From NCBI GenBank assembly GCA_026646885.1, contig JAPKHK010000003.1:62001-126000 (forward strand): a stretch of DNA of 64,000 bases. The letters run 5' to 3'. Source of the DNA: Casimicrobiaceae bacterium (GTDB lineage Bacteria > Pseudomonadota > Gammaproteobacteria > Burkholderiales > Casimicrobiaceae). The position numbers were made by a program, and so were the translations under genes. The notes below the pieces were generated by a model that was given only the letters and a program-made list of their open reading frames with translations, was not told where the DNA came from and did no database searches. This document shows positions 27,852-37,611 of the stretch, piece by piece. The first letter of the stretch is position 1. Each line of letters starts with the position of its first letter.

Positions 27852-28584
27852 GCACCTCCTCGCGCTCGGCCTGAGCTTGCTCGCCCTGCCGGCGCTTGCC
27901 CAGAGCGGCGGCCTCGCCGCTTTCACCAGCACGCCCGCGCCCGGCGGCGGCCAGACCTACACGCTTGCCATCCAGACGCTGCTCTTCTTCACCGTTCTTT
28001 CCTTTCTGCCGGCGGTGATTCTGATGATGACCAGCTTCACCCGCATCATCATCGTGTTGTCGCTCTTGCGCCATGCCCTCGGCACGCAGAGTTCACCTCC
28101 GAACCAGGTGCTGATCGGGCTGGCATTATTCCTGACCCTCTTCATCATGGCGCCGGTAGCCGACAGGATCTATTCCGAAGCCTATGTGCCCTTCTCGGAA
28201 AACCGCATGAACCAGGCCGAAGCGCTCGACCGCGCCGCCACGCCGCTCAAAGGGTTCATGCTCAAGCAAACGCGTGAAGCCGATTTGGCGCTGTTCCTCA
28301 AGATCGCCCGCGCCGAGCCCATTGCCGACGCAAATGACGTGCCTTTGCGGGTGCTCATTCCGGCTTTCGTCACCAGCGAGCTGAAGACTGCCTTCCAGAT
28401 CGGCTTCATTGTCTTCATCCCCTTCCTGATCATCGACATGGTGGTCGCCAGCGTGCTCATGTCCATGGGCATGATGATGGTGTCGCCGGTGATCGTCTCT
28501 CTGCCCTTCAAGATCATCCTGTTCGTTCTGGTGGACGGCTGGCATCTGCTGGTCGGCTCGCTGGTGCAGAGCTTTGGAACCTGA
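27832..28584 (+). CDS. fliP: Flagellar export gate protein FliP
   Basis: The 250-residue protein has a cleavable signal peptide ([11 protein letters not shown]) and four membrane helices with [21 protein letters not shown] and the C-terminal [20 protein letters not shown]. Five FliP subunits form the core of the export gate with FliQ and FliR. Confidence 0.96.
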   Translation: MKHRLAEHLLALGLSLLALPALAQSGGLAAFTSTPAPGGGQTYTLAIQTLLFFTVLSFLPAVILMMTSFTRIIIVLSLLRHALGTQSSPPNQVLIGLALFLTLFIMAPVADRIYSEAYVPFSENRMNQAEALDRAATPLKGFMLKQTREADLALFLKIARAEPIADANDVPLRVLIPAFVTSELKTAFQIGFIVFIPFLIIDMVVASVLMSMGMMMVSPVIVSLPFKIILFVLVDGWHLLVGSLVQSFGT

Positions 28585-28654
28585 ACATGAATGCCGCCAC
28601 GATCAGTCGGACATCCGTTCGCCCCCGGGCGCAATCCGCGAAAAAGCCCATCCA

Positions 28655-28924
28655 ATGACCGCCGACACAGTGATGAACCTGGGCGCGCAAGCGCTCTACA
28701 TGACACTTCTCCTGGCCGCACCGCTGCTGATTGCCGCCCTGGTCACCGGTCTGGTGGTGAGCATCTTCCAGGCTGCGACACAGATCAACGAGATGACGCT
28801 GTCTTTCATCCCCAAGCTGGTGGCCATCTTCGCCACTATGGTCATCGCCGGTCCGTGGATGCTTTCGCTGCTTGTGGACTACATGCGGCGACTGCTGGAA
28901 TCGATACCGAATCTCATTGGCTAG
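28655..28924 (+). CDS. fliQ: Flagellar export gate protein FliQ
   Basis: The 89-residue protein has two hydrophobic helices with the FliQ pattern (LVVSIFQAATQINEMTLSFIPKL). The start at 28655 gives the family's normal length. It lies 70 bases after fliP. Confidence 0.94.
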   Translation: MTADTVMNLGAQALYMTLLLAAPLLIAALVTGLVVSIFQAATQINEMTLSFIPKLVAIFATMVIAGPWMLSLLVDYMRRLLESIPNLIG

Positions 28925-29068
28925 GATGCGAGGCGAGCGCATGCCCCCCTCGCGGTCCTGCGACACATTGCCTGCGCCCGCCGCGGTCAGCGTGGCGTTC
29001 CTCGCCGTTTTGGGGGCCCGCGGCCGCCGGGGCCTGCCGCGCACCTCGTGCCGCTACCGCGCAGCCCG

Positions 29069-29848
29069 ATGATCCAGCTCAGTTCGGCCCAGCTCGAAGC
29101 CTTTCTCGCGGCCTTTCTCTTTCCCCTGGTGCGCATCCTGGCGGTGTTTTCGGTCGCCCCGGTTCTGGGTAATACCGGCGTGCCGGCGCGAGTGCGGATC
29201 GGCCTTGGCGCGCTCATCACCCTGCTGGTGGCACCCACGCTCACCGCGTCGCCACCGATCGACCCGGGCAGCGGCATAGGCCTTGCCATCGTCGCCGAGC
29301 AAATCATCATCGGACTGGCGATCGGCTTCGCCATGCGACTGATATTCGCCGCCGTCGATTTGGCCGGAGCACTCATCGACCTGCAGATGGGTCTTGGCTT
29401 CGCTGCCTACTATGACCCGCAGATGCCCAGCAGCAGCACCCTCACCAGTCAGCTCTTCGGCATCCTCGCCACACTCATCTTCCTTGCCCTCAATGGCCAT
29501 CTTCTCCTGGTGAGCGTCATGATCGAGAGCTTCCAGTGGCTGCCGATCGCCGCCACCCCCGCCGGGTCCGACATGCTGAATACGCTGGTCGGCTTGGGCG
29601 CCAAGGTGTTCAGCATCGCGGTGCTTCTGGCCTTGCCGATGATCGCCGCAATGCTCATCACTAACCTCACATTTGGGGTGCTCACCCGTGCCGCACCCCA
29701 GCTCAACGTCATCGCCATCGGCTTTCCGCTCACCGTGAGCGTAGGCTTGATCGTGCTGGTGCTCACCCTGCCCGCGATCGGGGCGCTAATGTCGCGACTG
29801 CTGATGAACTGGGCGGCGGCTCTGCCCTCGCTGCTTGGAGCGAGCTGA
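29069..29848 (+). CDS. fliR: Flagellar export gate protein FliR
   Basis: The 259-residue protein has six hydrophobic helices; LVRILAVFSVAPVLGNTGVPARVRIGL-type and PQLNVIAIGFPLTVSVGL patterns are those of FliR. The start at 29069 is chosen for family length. A 144-base gap follows fliQ; that spacer is GC-rich and I see no gene in it. No flhB follows in this window. Confidence 0.94.
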   Translation: MIQLSSAQLEAFLAAFLFPLVRILAVFSVAPVLGNTGVPARVRIGLGALITLLVAPTLTASPPIDPGSGIGLAIVAEQIIIGLAIGFAMRLIFAAVDLAGALIDLQMGLGFAAYYDPQMPSSSTLTSQLFGILATLIFLALNGHLLLVSVMIESFQWLPIAATPAGSDMLNTLVGLGAKVFSIAVLLALPMIAAMLITNLTFGVLTRAAPQLNVIAIGFPLTVSVGLIVLVLTLPAIGALMSRLLMNWAAALPSLLGAS

Positions 29849-29924
29849 ACTGCGGCGGCGAGACAGCCGCGCAGAGCAGTACGAGCCGGGCGTGCTGGCG
29901 CTGCCCGCGCGCCGCAAAGAAGCC

Positions 29925-31133
29925 TCAGATGTAATCGAACAGCTTGTTGCTGACGACTTTGATGAAGGACTTCTGCGCGGCTTCGAGGAATGTCTGCTGG
30001 CGAGTCAGACGCGAGATCGCCTCGGCGTAATCGACATCTTGCAGCTCCGAGAGCTGCTGTTGCAGTTCGATGTCGATGGCCTCGCCGGTGCCGTCCAAAG
30101 ACTGCACTTCGTTGAGCTTCGCTCCAGCATCGGCACGGTACTTGAGGACGTTGTCCAGAGCCTGGTCGAGATTGGCGATGCCTCGACCGAGGGCGTTGAC
30201 CAGGGGCGCCGAGTAGGTCGGTGCGCTGGTGGGCGTTTGCAGCGCGGCGATGAGATCGGAGATGGTGGTGAAGAGGCTCTGGTTGGTGCTGGGTGCAAGC
30301 GTGAATTGGTCGCCGTTGGCGGGCGCACCATCGATTTGCACTTGCATGCCGTCGATGGTGATGGCGGCGTTGGGTGTGTAGGGATTGCCGGTGGAGAGCG
30401 TCGTGGCGGTGGTGGTGTTGATGACGTCGTAAGTGGTTACCGCGCCCACCACGTTGAACACGATGGCATAGCTCTGTCCGGTCAACAGCGAGGCATTCAC
30501 CACCGAACCCTGGTTGATGGTGCCCGTACCGGTGTTCGTCGGCGGGGCTCCGGTGACGAAAACGCCGTTGCCGGTGCGTATGCGTTCGAAAACATCCCGT
30601 CCGGATTGCGTGACCCCCAGTTGCCGCGATGAAGCCACTTGCAGGGTTAGGCTGCCGTCGTCGCCGTTGTAGCTGACCGCCCCCCCGGACACGGCGAAGG
30701 GCTGCGTACCCACCTGATACCCGGCGAACAAGTAGTTGCCCGCCGCATCGCGGCTGTTGGCCAGGCCCAGGAGCTCATTGAAACGCCCTTGGAGGGCGCT
30801 TGCGAGGCTCTGCCGGTCGATATTGGACAGTACGCCGTCACCCGCTTGCACGGCAAGTTCGCGGATGTCGTGGATGACATTGCCCACCGCATTGAGGGTG
30901 GTATCGAGGACGCTCAGTGACCCCCTTGCGGCGTCGCGATTGCTGCCGAATTGGGTATTCATGGTGGCCGTTTGGCTCACCACCAAAGCCCTCGCCGCGG
31001 CGACCGGATCGTCCGACGGCACGGTAATGCGGCGCCCCGTAGCTACTTGCTGTTGGGTCTTGAGCAAGGCGTTTTGCTGCTCGAGCATGGCACGCGTGCC
31101 AACATCGTAGAAGTTCATGGTGCTGATCCGCAT
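29925..31133 (-). CDS. flgL: Flagellar hook-associated protein FlgL
   Basis: The 402-residue protein has a flagellin-like N-terminal helix region (MRISTMNFYDVGTRAM, ITVPSDDPVAAARAL) and a matching C-terminal helix. FlgL is HAP3, the last junction between hook and filament. The start at 31133 lies 4 bases after flgK. It is the last gene of the flg operon. Confidence 0.94.
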   Translation of the reverse strand: MRISTMNFYDVGTRAMLEQQNALLKTQQQVATGRRITVPSDDPVAAARALVVSQTATMNTQFGSNRDAARGSLSVLDTTLNAVGNVIHDIRELAVQAGDGVLSNIDRQSLASALQGRFNELLGLANSRDAAGNYLFAGYQVGTQPFAVSGGAVSYNGDDGSLTLQVASSRQLGVTQSGRDVFERIRTGNGVFVTGAPPTNTGTGTINQGSVVNASLLTGQSYAIVFNVVGAVTTYDVINTTTATTLSTGNPYTPNAAITIDGMQVQIDGAPANGDQFTLAPSTNQSLFTTISDLIAALQTPTSAPTYSAPLVNALGRGIANLDQALDNVLKYRADAGAKLNEVQSLDGTGEAIDIELQQQLSELQDVDYAEAISRLTRQQTFLEAAQKSFIKVVSNKLFDYI

Positions 31134-31137
31134 GGTC

Positions 31138-33039
31138 TCAGCCTCCGATTTCGAGAATGGAGTCGAAAAGCGTGGACGCAATCTGCAGGACTTTCCCCGC
31201 GGCCTGGTAGGCCTGTTGGTAGCGGATAAGGTTGGCGGCTTCCTCGTCGAGGTTCACCCCGGCGAGCGATTGCTGCACCGCTTCCGTTTGCGCGATAACG
31301 GCACCCTGTGCGCTGGCGCTCACTTGCTGCTCGCGCGTCTTGTTGCCGATTTCGCTCACCAATTGCGCGTAGGCATCCTGGATGGTAGCCGCACCTCCCG
31401 CCAGCAAACCGGCGGTTTGCAGACCGGCTAGGGCAAGCGCGTTACGGTTGTCTCCGGTACCGTTGGTATTCGGTCCGATGGTGAAGACGTCGCCCGCGGC
31501 GGGCGTGCCGCTGATCTGCATAGTCCAACCGTTGTAGCTGATGTTCCCGCCAGATGTGTAGGCCACGCCCACGGGGTTGCCGGTTCCCACACCGACCACG
31601 TCAAACGTGGTCGGGCTCGTAAAGGTGATGGTCACTGGCTGCGTGAGGTTGACGTTGGGGGGCGGGGGCGGGTTGACGCTGCCCGCGCTCACCGTCGCCC
31701 GCCCGGTATTGGCGAGCGCCGCCGCGGTGCGGATCGGCGCGGCGGCGGCAATGCGCGCCGTGTCGGTGATCAAGGTAGTGAAATCGCGCGCACCGTTGAT
31801 GGTGGGCTGGATCAGGAATCGGTCCCCCGCCGCCGGTGCGCCGGAGGCGAGCGAGATGAGTACCCCGTCCACCGTCTGCGGAAGCGTGGCGAACGTCTGG
31901 GAGAAGCCGTCGGAGCTGCGCACCAAAGTGTAGTTGGCGCCGTCGTAGCTCAGTTGGTAAGCACTCGTGGTGAGTGCGCTGATCGAGCTGATACTCGCGG
32001 CGATCACGGCGCTGCCGGTGTTGTCGGTGTCGCCTGCCACGGCTGGACTGGCTACATTGAAGAAGTTGCCGCCCAGCGCTCCGGTCAAATCTTGCCCCAG
32101 CCGATGCTGCTCGTTGAAGGCTTGCGCGAGGCCAATGGCCACGCGCCCCAAGGCCGCCTGGCCCAGGTCGAGAGATTCCGAGCGGAAGGCGATCAACCCG
32201 CCCAGAGCGCCACCAGTCAAGCTATTCTCCGGCAGCTCCAGCACCGTCGCGCCAATCTGATAGCCGACGATGGTTCGCCCAGGCTGTGCCGTTGACGTCG
32301 TCGCCACTAGCTCGGATACGCTGTTGCCCACGACGAGCGCCTGACCCGTGCCGATGAAGAGATTGTAAGCGCCGTCGCTCTGCTCCACCACGGTGGTGCG
32401 GATGAGCTTGTTCAGCTCAGATACGAGGTTGTCGCGCTGGTCCAGCAAATCGTTGGGAGGCTGCCCTTCTCCCGCCCCGCCCAAGAGCACGATGCGATCG
32501 TTGAGATCAGCGATCTCCTTGGCATAGGTATTGATGGCGGTGACATTCGACTCGATCTGCGTGTTGATGCCCGAGCGCACCGCTTCGAAACGCTCATTGA
32601 CCGCTTGAAAACGGGCGGCCAGTGCCTGCGCGGTTGAAAGCAATGCTTGGCGCGAAGGCACGGACGCCGGGTTGGTCGCCACGTCTTGCAGGCCGCGGAA
32701 GAACTCCTGGATGGCCGGCGACACCCCCGCCGAGCTGTCGGCAAGGACATTGTCGATCTGGGAAATCTCCGCAAGGTAGCGATCGAACTGCGCCCCTTGC
32801 GAGCGCACCTCCACAAGCTGGTTCTGCAGGAAGCGATCGTATTGCCGCTTGATGGTCTGCACCTGCGCGCCCTGGCCGATGAATCCGGCGCCACTCTGTA
32901 GCGCCGTCGCGGATTTCTGCACCGCCGACTGCCGGTGAAAGCCCGGCGTAGCGGCATTGGTGATGTTATGGCTGGTGGTTGCCAGGCCGATCTGGGCGGC
33001 ATTGAGGCCGCTGACACCGATACCGAAAAGTCCGCTCAT
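31138..33039 (-). CDS. flgK: Flagellar hook-associated protein FlgK
   Basis: The 633-residue protein begins LFGIGVSGLNAAQIGLATTSHNITNAATPGF, the FlgK N-terminal hallmark, and ends in a helix with LDEEAANLIRYQQAYQAAGKV. FlgK is HAP1. A FliA-type promoter (33090-33116) lies about 50 bases upstream, so flgKL is probably also expressed as a late (class 3) unit. Confidence 0.95.
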   Translation of the reverse strand: MSGLFGIGVSGLNAAQIGLATTSHNITNAATPGFHRQSAVQKSATALQSGAGFIGQGAQVQTIKRQYDRFLQNQLVEVRSQGAQFDRYLAEISQIDNVLADSSAGVSPAIQEFFRGLQDVATNPASVPSRQALLSTAQALAARFQAVNERFEAVRSGINTQIESNVTAINTYAKEIADLNDRIVLLGGAGEGQPPNDLLDQRDNLVSELNKLIRTTVVEQSDGAYNLFIGTGQALVVGNSVSELVATTSTAQPGRTIVGYQIGATVLELPENSLTGGALGGLIAFRSESLDLGQAALGRVAIGLAQAFNEQHRLGQDLTGALGGNFFNVASPAVAGDTDNTGSAVIAASISSISALTTSAYQLSYDGANYTLVRSSDGFSQTFATLPQTVDGVLISLASGAPAAGDRFLIQPTINGARDFTTLITDTARIAAAAPIRTAAALANTGRATVSAGSVNPPPPPNVNLTQPVTITFTSPTTFDVVGVGTGNPVGVAYTSGGNISYNGWTMQISGTPAAGDVFTIGPNTNGTGDNRNALALAGLQTAGLLAGGAATIQDAYAQLVSEIGNKTREQQVSASAQGAVIAQTEAVQQSLAGVNLDEEAANLIRYQQAYQAAGKVLQIASTLFDSILEIGG

Positions 33040-33089
33040 CTTGACCTGCCCGCGCCGTGTAAGCGCCCTAAACCTGCCTGGATAGATAA

Positions 33090-33116
33090 ATTACGGCCGG
33101 GTCTCGGCGAAATTGA
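33090..33116 (-). promoter_or_regulatory. FliA (sigma28) promoter of flgK
   Basis: On the minus strand TCAA (33113-33116), 15 bases, then GCCGTAAT (33090-33097), against consensus TAAAGTTT-N11-GCCGATAA. The same GCCGTAAT recurs before flgM. Confidence 0.6.
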
Positions 33117-33139
33117 GACTCCCCGCCGCCGTTCGTCGG

Positions 33140-34084
33140 CTACCCCGTTGCACTGTAACGATTCACGATCGACCCAATGGTGCGTGTAAGCTTGCTCGCG
33201 TAGTGCGGATCGGTGGCATAACCCGCCTTCTGCAGGGCCTGGGCAAAGCCGCCGATATCGCCGGCTTTTTGCAGAGCCTCCGCATAGCGTGGGTTCTCCA
33301 CAAGCAAACGGCCGTAGTCCGCGAAGGCCTCGGCATATGAATCGTAGGCGCGGAACTTCTCAACCACTTTCTTGGGCTCGCCATTCACCCACTCGGTCGT
33401 GGTGGCTTCCACGACTTTGCCATTCCAATCCTTGCCGGCCTTGATACCGAATAGGTTGTGCGTCGGCTCGCCCCGCGTACCGACGATCTCCTTTCGCCCC
33501 CAGCCCGTTTCCAGGGCCGCCTGGCCGAGCATGAAGAACGCCGGCACTCTGACCACTTCGCTGGCGGCAAGTGCATGAGGCAGCAATTTCTCGGCAAACC
33601 CGTCGATGAGCTTTCCCACACCGGCCTTGGCGCGGCTCAGCAAATCCGGGCCGGCTTCACGCGCTCGCGGAATGGGACTGGCCTCCCGCAAGGCATCCGC
33701 CTTCTTGGTTGCGGAAGCTTGGGGTCGCGCCGGGGCGGCTTCGCTCGCGTTCACTGCATTGGCCGGAACGCCGGCGCGCGTATGCTGGAGCTGCTTCACC
33801 ATTAGGTCGGCCAAGCCGATGCCGCGACTCGCCAAGCTCTGGGCCACTTGCGAATCGAGCATCGAAGTGTACAGTTGGGTCTGGTTCGAATCGAGCAAGC
33901 CACTCTTGGGGAGTGTGGCGCGCATGCTCTTAAGCAGCATGTCCACGAATACCGCTTCGAACTGCTGGGCGGCACTCTTGAGCGCCCGCTGCGGATCGCT
34001 GGCCGCGTGCGCCTTGAGCTGAACCAGCCCTTGGGTATCAAGCGCAAAACTTGCCTTGGGGTCGATGCCGCTCATCACTGCCAT
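33140..34084 (-). CDS. flgJ: Flagellar rod-cap protein and muramidase FlgJ
   Basis: The 314-residue protein has an N-terminal rod-binding domain (AQQFEAVFVDMLLKSMRAT, SQVAQSLASRGIGLADLM) and a C-terminal glucosaminidase domain (FMLGQAALETGWGR, LFGIKAG, AYDSYAEAFADYGRLL). It caps the growing rod and opens peptidoglycan. Both domains are present, as in gamma- and betaproteobacteria. Confidence 0.95.
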   Translation of the reverse strand: MAVMSGIDPKASFALDTQGLVQLKAHAASDPQRALKSAAQQFEAVFVDMLLKSMRATLPKSGLLDSNQTQLYTSMLDSQVAQSLASRGIGLADLMVKQLQHTRAGVPANAVNASEAAPARPQASATKKADALREASPIPRAREAGPDLLSRAKAGVGKLIDGFAEKLLPHALAASEVVRVPAFFMLGQAALETGWGRKEIVGTRGEPTHNLFGIKAGKDWNGKVVEATTTEWVNGEPKKVVEKFRAYDSYAEAFADYGRLLVENPRYAEALQKAGDIGGFAQALQKAGYATDPHYASKLTRTIGSIVNRYSATG

Positions 34085-34096
34085 GGCCGTCGCCCT

Positions 34097-35272
34097 TCAG
34101 ATCACTTCCAGCTCGGCGCGCAAGGCTCCCGCCGCCTTGATGGCCTGCAAAATCGCCAGCAAATCCTGTGGCGTCGCGCCAATCGCGTTCAAGGCTTTGA
34201 CCACTTCAGCAAGCGAGACACCAGAGATCATCACCAATTCGCCCTTGTCGGCTCGGATTTCAACTTCCGAGCGCTGCGCCTGCACCGTCTGCCCCGCCGA
34301 CAGCGGCTTGGGCTGCGAGATCACCGGGTCGTTGGAAATGATCACCGAGAGATTGCCATGCGCCACCGCGCAGGCCTCGATATGGACGCTCTGGTTCATC
34401 ACCACCGAGCCGGTGCGGGCGTTGAACAGCACTTTCGCCGGGGCCCGCACCGGCATCACGTCCAGCTCGCCCACCTTGGCGAGAAAAGTTACACGCTCGT
34501 CGTCGCCGTTCGGTGCGCGCAAGCGTATCACCCGACCGTCCCGCGCCAGTGCCGTGCCCGGACTGGTGCCCTCGTTGATGGCGGTAACGATGCTGCGCAC
34601 CAAGGCGAAGTCGGAGGTGTGTGTCTCGAGATCGACGAAATCACCGTGTCCCACGGGTGTGGGAACCGATCTTTCCACCGTGGCTCCCGAAGGCACGCGC
34701 CCGGCGCTCAGATGATTAACCTGCGCCGAACTCCCTCCGCCGCCTTGCGCCCCTGCTCCCCCCACGAGAACGTTGCCTTGGGCTACGGCATAAATCTGTC
34801 CGTCGAGCCCCTTGAGCGGCGTCACCAGCAGCGTGCCCCCTCGCAGGCTCTTGGCGTTGCCGATCGATGAGACGGTCACGTCAATCAGTTGTCCGGGCCT
34901 GGCGAACGCCGGCAAGCTGGTGGTCACCATCACCGCGGCGACGTTCTTGAGCTGCAAGCTCGTGCCCGGCGGCAAAGACACGCCCAGTTGCGCAAGCATG
35001 CTCACCACACTCTGCACCGTGAACGGCGTCTGTGTGGTCTGATCGCCGCTACCATCGAGGCCAACGACCAAGCCGTAGCCCACCAGCTGGTTTGGGCGCA
35101 CGCCCTGCACGCTCACCAAGTCCTTCACCCGCTCGGCCTGAGCGATTCCGGCAATCGCCACAAAGGCGGCAAAAACCAACAGCAGCCCGCGCCAACAGCG
35201 TTCGGTCCAGGCGCGTGGCGTCCGCGCCTTCGCTTGTGCCGCTGCCCCAGTGCCAGTGAACATGCCTCGCAT
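34097..35272 (-). CDS. flgI: Flagellar P-ring protein FlgI
   Basis: The 391-residue protein has a signal peptide (LLLVFAAFVAIAGIAQAE) and the P-ring pattern VQGVRPNQLVGYGLVVGLDGSGDQ. The annotated ATG at 35272 leaves a long basic start; the next ATG (three codons on) is an alternative. It forms the periplasmic ring of the basal body. Confidence 0.95.
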   Translation of the reverse strand: MRGMFTGTGAAAQAKARTPRAWTERCWRGLLLVFAAFVAIAGIAQAERVKDLVSVQGVRPNQLVGYGLVVGLDGSGDQTTQTPFTVQSVVSMLAQLGVSLPPGTSLQLKNVAAVMVTTSLPAFARPGQLIDVTVSSIGNAKSLRGGTLLVTPLKGLDGQIYAVAQGNVLVGGAGAQGGGGSSAQVNHLSAGRVPSGATVERSVPTPVGHGDFVDLETHTSDFALVRSIVTAINEGTSPGTALARDGRVIRLRAPNGDDERVTFLAKVGELDVMPVRAPAKVLFNARTGSVVMNQSVHIEACAVAHGNLSVIISNDPVISQPKPLSAGQTVQAQRSEVEIRADKGELVMISGVSLAEVVKALNAIGATPQDLLAILQAIKAAGALRAELEVI

Positions 35273-35358
35273 CGCTCGTCCTCAATCCTCTTCCCGGTCC
35301 GTCTCGCGCGACTCACCGCTCCCGCGCATGCCCCACGAATGAGGGTCCATGTTCCACT

Positions 35359-36033
35359 CTAGAATGGCAGCACACTCATGAAAAAGCGCGCCAGCCAGCC
35401 CATGGTCTGCGCCTCGTCGATGTAGCCGTTGCCGCGGTATTCGATGCGCGCATCGGCAACCTGTGTCGAATTGACCACGTTTCCGGAAGTGATGGTGTTG
35501 GGATTGACCACACCCGCGAAGCGCAAGAACTCGGTACCTTGATTGATGGCGAACTGTTTCTCTCCGGCCACCAGCAAGTTGCCGTTGGGCAAGATCTCGA
35601 TCACGGTGACCGCCAGGGTGCCGGTGAAATCGTTGTTGCTCGCGCTCTCGCCCTTGCCGGTGAACTTGTTGTTGGCGGATGCCGAAAGGCTCGCGCCGAG
35701 TATGCCTTTGCCAGGCAAATTGGCCAGCGTGGGCACGGCGAAGCTGTCGCCGGCTTCGCGGTTGGCCGTACTGCTGCTCTTCTTGGAAGCGCTGGTCTTC
35801 TCGACGATGCTGATAGTGAGCGTGTCGCCGACGAAGCGCGCACGCCGGTCCTCGAAGAGGGCAAGGTGCGACGCATTGGCCTGGAAGATCGCGCCGTTTT
35901 GGGCTCGCGGAGACGGCGGCGGTTCGGCGCGCGCGCTGACCGGCGTGCGCACGATGCTGGGCTGCAGAGCGGCACATCCGCACAAGGCGAGGAGCAAACC
36001 GGCGATGATGGTTTGCGACAGTGCCTTCTTCAT
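35359..36033 (-). CDS. flgH: Flagellar L-ring lipoprotein FlgH
   Basis: The 224-residue protein has a lipoprotein signal with lipobox LCGC near residue 19 and the L-ring segments (FVGDTLTISIVEKTSASKKS, GILGASLSASANNKFTGKGES). It forms the outer-membrane ring. Confidence 0.95.
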   Translation of the reverse strand: MKKALSQTIIAGLLLALCGCAALQPSIVRTPVSARAEPPPSPRAQNGAIFQANASHLALFEDRRARFVGDTLTISIVEKTSASKKSSSTANREAGDSFAVPTLANLPGKGILGASLSASANNKFTGKGESASNNDFTGTLAVTVIEILPNGNLLVAGEKQFAINQGTEFLRFAGVVNPNTITSGNVVNSTQVADARIEYRGNGYIDEAQTMGWLARFFMSVLPF

Positions 36034-36052
36034 GATCCTTCCCCTGCCGCGG

Positions 36053-36835
36053 TCACAGTTGGGTCAAGCGCTGCAACATCTGATCGGAAGTCTGGATGGA
36101 CTTGGAATTGAGCTCGTAGGCGCGCTGCGTTTGAATCATGCTGACGAGTTCCTCGACCACGTTGACGTTGGAGGTCTCGACATAATTCTGGTTGAGCGAG
36201 CCCAAACCGTTGGTGCCCGGCGTGTTCGCATTGGGAGTGCCGCTGGCAGCCGTTTCCAGGTAAAGGTTTTCGCCGATGCTTTGCAGCCCGCCCGGGTTCA
36301 CGAAGCTGGTGAGCTGCAAGGCGCCGACTTGCGTATTGGCGGAGCTCCCGGGCTGGGTGATGCTCACGGTGCCGTCCTTGCCGATGGTGACCGAGGTGGC
36401 GTTGGCCGGAATGGTGATCGCGGGCTGCACGGTGTAGCCGCTGGAAGTGACGATTTGCCCCTGGCTGTCGCGCTGAAAGGCGCCATCTCGAGTGTAAGCG
36501 GTGGTACCGTCAGGCAGCAGCACGGCGAAAAAGCCGTTTCCTTGAATGGCCACGTCGAGGGCGTTGCCGGTTTGCTGCAAGTTGCCCTGGGTGAACAGTC
36601 GCTCGGTGGCCACCGTCTTCACTCCAGTGCCCAGCTGCAAACCCGACGGCAGCTGCGTCTGCTGCGTGCTTTGCGCACCCGGCTGGCGAATCGTCTGGTA
36701 GAGCAGGTCCTCGAACACCGGGCGCGAGCGCTTGAAACCGTTGGTGCTGACATTGGCGAGGTTGTTGGCCAGCACATCCATTTGCGTCTGTTGCGCATCC
36801 AGTCCGGTCTTGGAAATCCACAGCGATCGAATCAT
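36053..36835 (-). CDS. flgG: Flagellar distal rod protein FlgG
   Basis: The 260-residue protein begins [18 protein letters not shown] and has [13 protein letters not shown], the distal rod signature, with the C-terminal FlgG helix ([20 protein letters not shown]). Confidence 0.95.
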   Translation of the reverse strand: MIRSLWISKTGLDAQQTQMDVLANNLANVSTNGFKRSRPVFEDLLYQTIRQPGAQSTQQTQLPSGLQLGTGVKTVATERLFTQGNLQQTGNALDVAIQGNGFFAVLLPDGTTAYTRDGAFQRDSQGQIVTSSGYTVQPAITIPANATSVTIGKDGTVSITQPGSSANTQVGALQLTSFVNPGGLQSIGENLYLETAASGTPNANTPGTNGLGSLNQNYVETSNVNVVEELVSMIQTQRAYELNSKSIQTSDQMLQRLTQL

Positions 36836-36848
36836 GAGCTCGCACTCC

Positions 36849-37589
36849 TCAGGCGTTCAGGTTCAAGAGCGTGCTCGCCTTTTGCGCGTCGCTCTCGGCG
36901 TTCTGCAATAACTTCATCTGCATTTCGAACTGCCGCGCCAGACTGATCATCTGCACCATGGTCTCGGCGACATTGACGTTGCTACCTTCGAGCGAGTTCT
37001 CCGCCAGGGTCACCCGTGCGTCGGCTTCGGTACTGCCGCTCCTGACGCGAAACAGGCCGTCAATGCCACGGTTAAGCTGCTCCGCTGGGGGGTTGACGAG
37101 CTTGATGCGCCCGGCGGTGACGATGGTGCTGGCCGCTTGGCCTGCGGGCAGCGCCGAAACGGTGCCGTCTTTGCCGATCGAAATCTTGGCGTCGGTCGGC
37201 ACGGTGATCGGGCCGCCGTCGCCCAGCACGGCCAGGCCGCCGCGAGTCAAAAGGCGGCCTTCGAGATCGATCATCAGGCTGCCGTTGCGGGTGTATGCTT
37301 CGGAGCCGTCCTTGGCCTGCACCGCGATCCAGCCTTCGCCCTGCACCGCTACGTCGAGTTCCCTTCCGGTATGCTGAATTGGGCCGGCACGCAGGTCCGC
37401 GCCGGGTGTGGAATCGACCACGAAGGCGCGGGTGGCGAGACCTTCGCCAAAGACTGGCGTGGCGCGTAGCGCGGTGGTCTGCGCCCGGTAGCCCGGTGTC
37501 GCGACATTGGCAAGGTTGTGGGCGACAGTGGCTTGCTGGTTGAGCGTCTGGCTCGCCCCAGTCATGGCCACATAGATCAGGCGGTCCAC
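36849..37589 (-). CDS. flgF: Flagellar proximal rod protein FlgF
   Basis: The 246-residue protein begins [20 protein letters not shown] and has [12 protein letters not shown] and the rod C-terminal helix ([20 protein letters not shown]). FlgF is shorter than FlgG and is a proximal rod protein. Confidence 0.95.
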   Translation of the reverse strand: MDRLIYVAMTGASQTLNQQATVAHNLANVATPGYRAQTTALRATPVFGEGLATRAFVVDSTPGADLRAGPIQHTGRELDVAVQGEGWIAVQAKDGSEAYTRNGSLMIDLEGRLLTRGGLAVLGDGGPITVPTDAKISIGKDGTVSALPAGQAASTIVTAGRIKLVNPPAEQLNRGIDGLFRVRSGSTEADARVTLAENSLEGSNVNVAETMVQMISLARQFEMQMKLLQNAESDAQKASTLLNLNA

Positions 37590-37611
37590 GGTTCAGGCTC
37601 TCGCTGGCGGT

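Noticed and set aside
26241..27932. Minus-strand open frame of about 560 codons
   Set aside because: Antisense to fliM, fliN and fliO, which have clear motifs.
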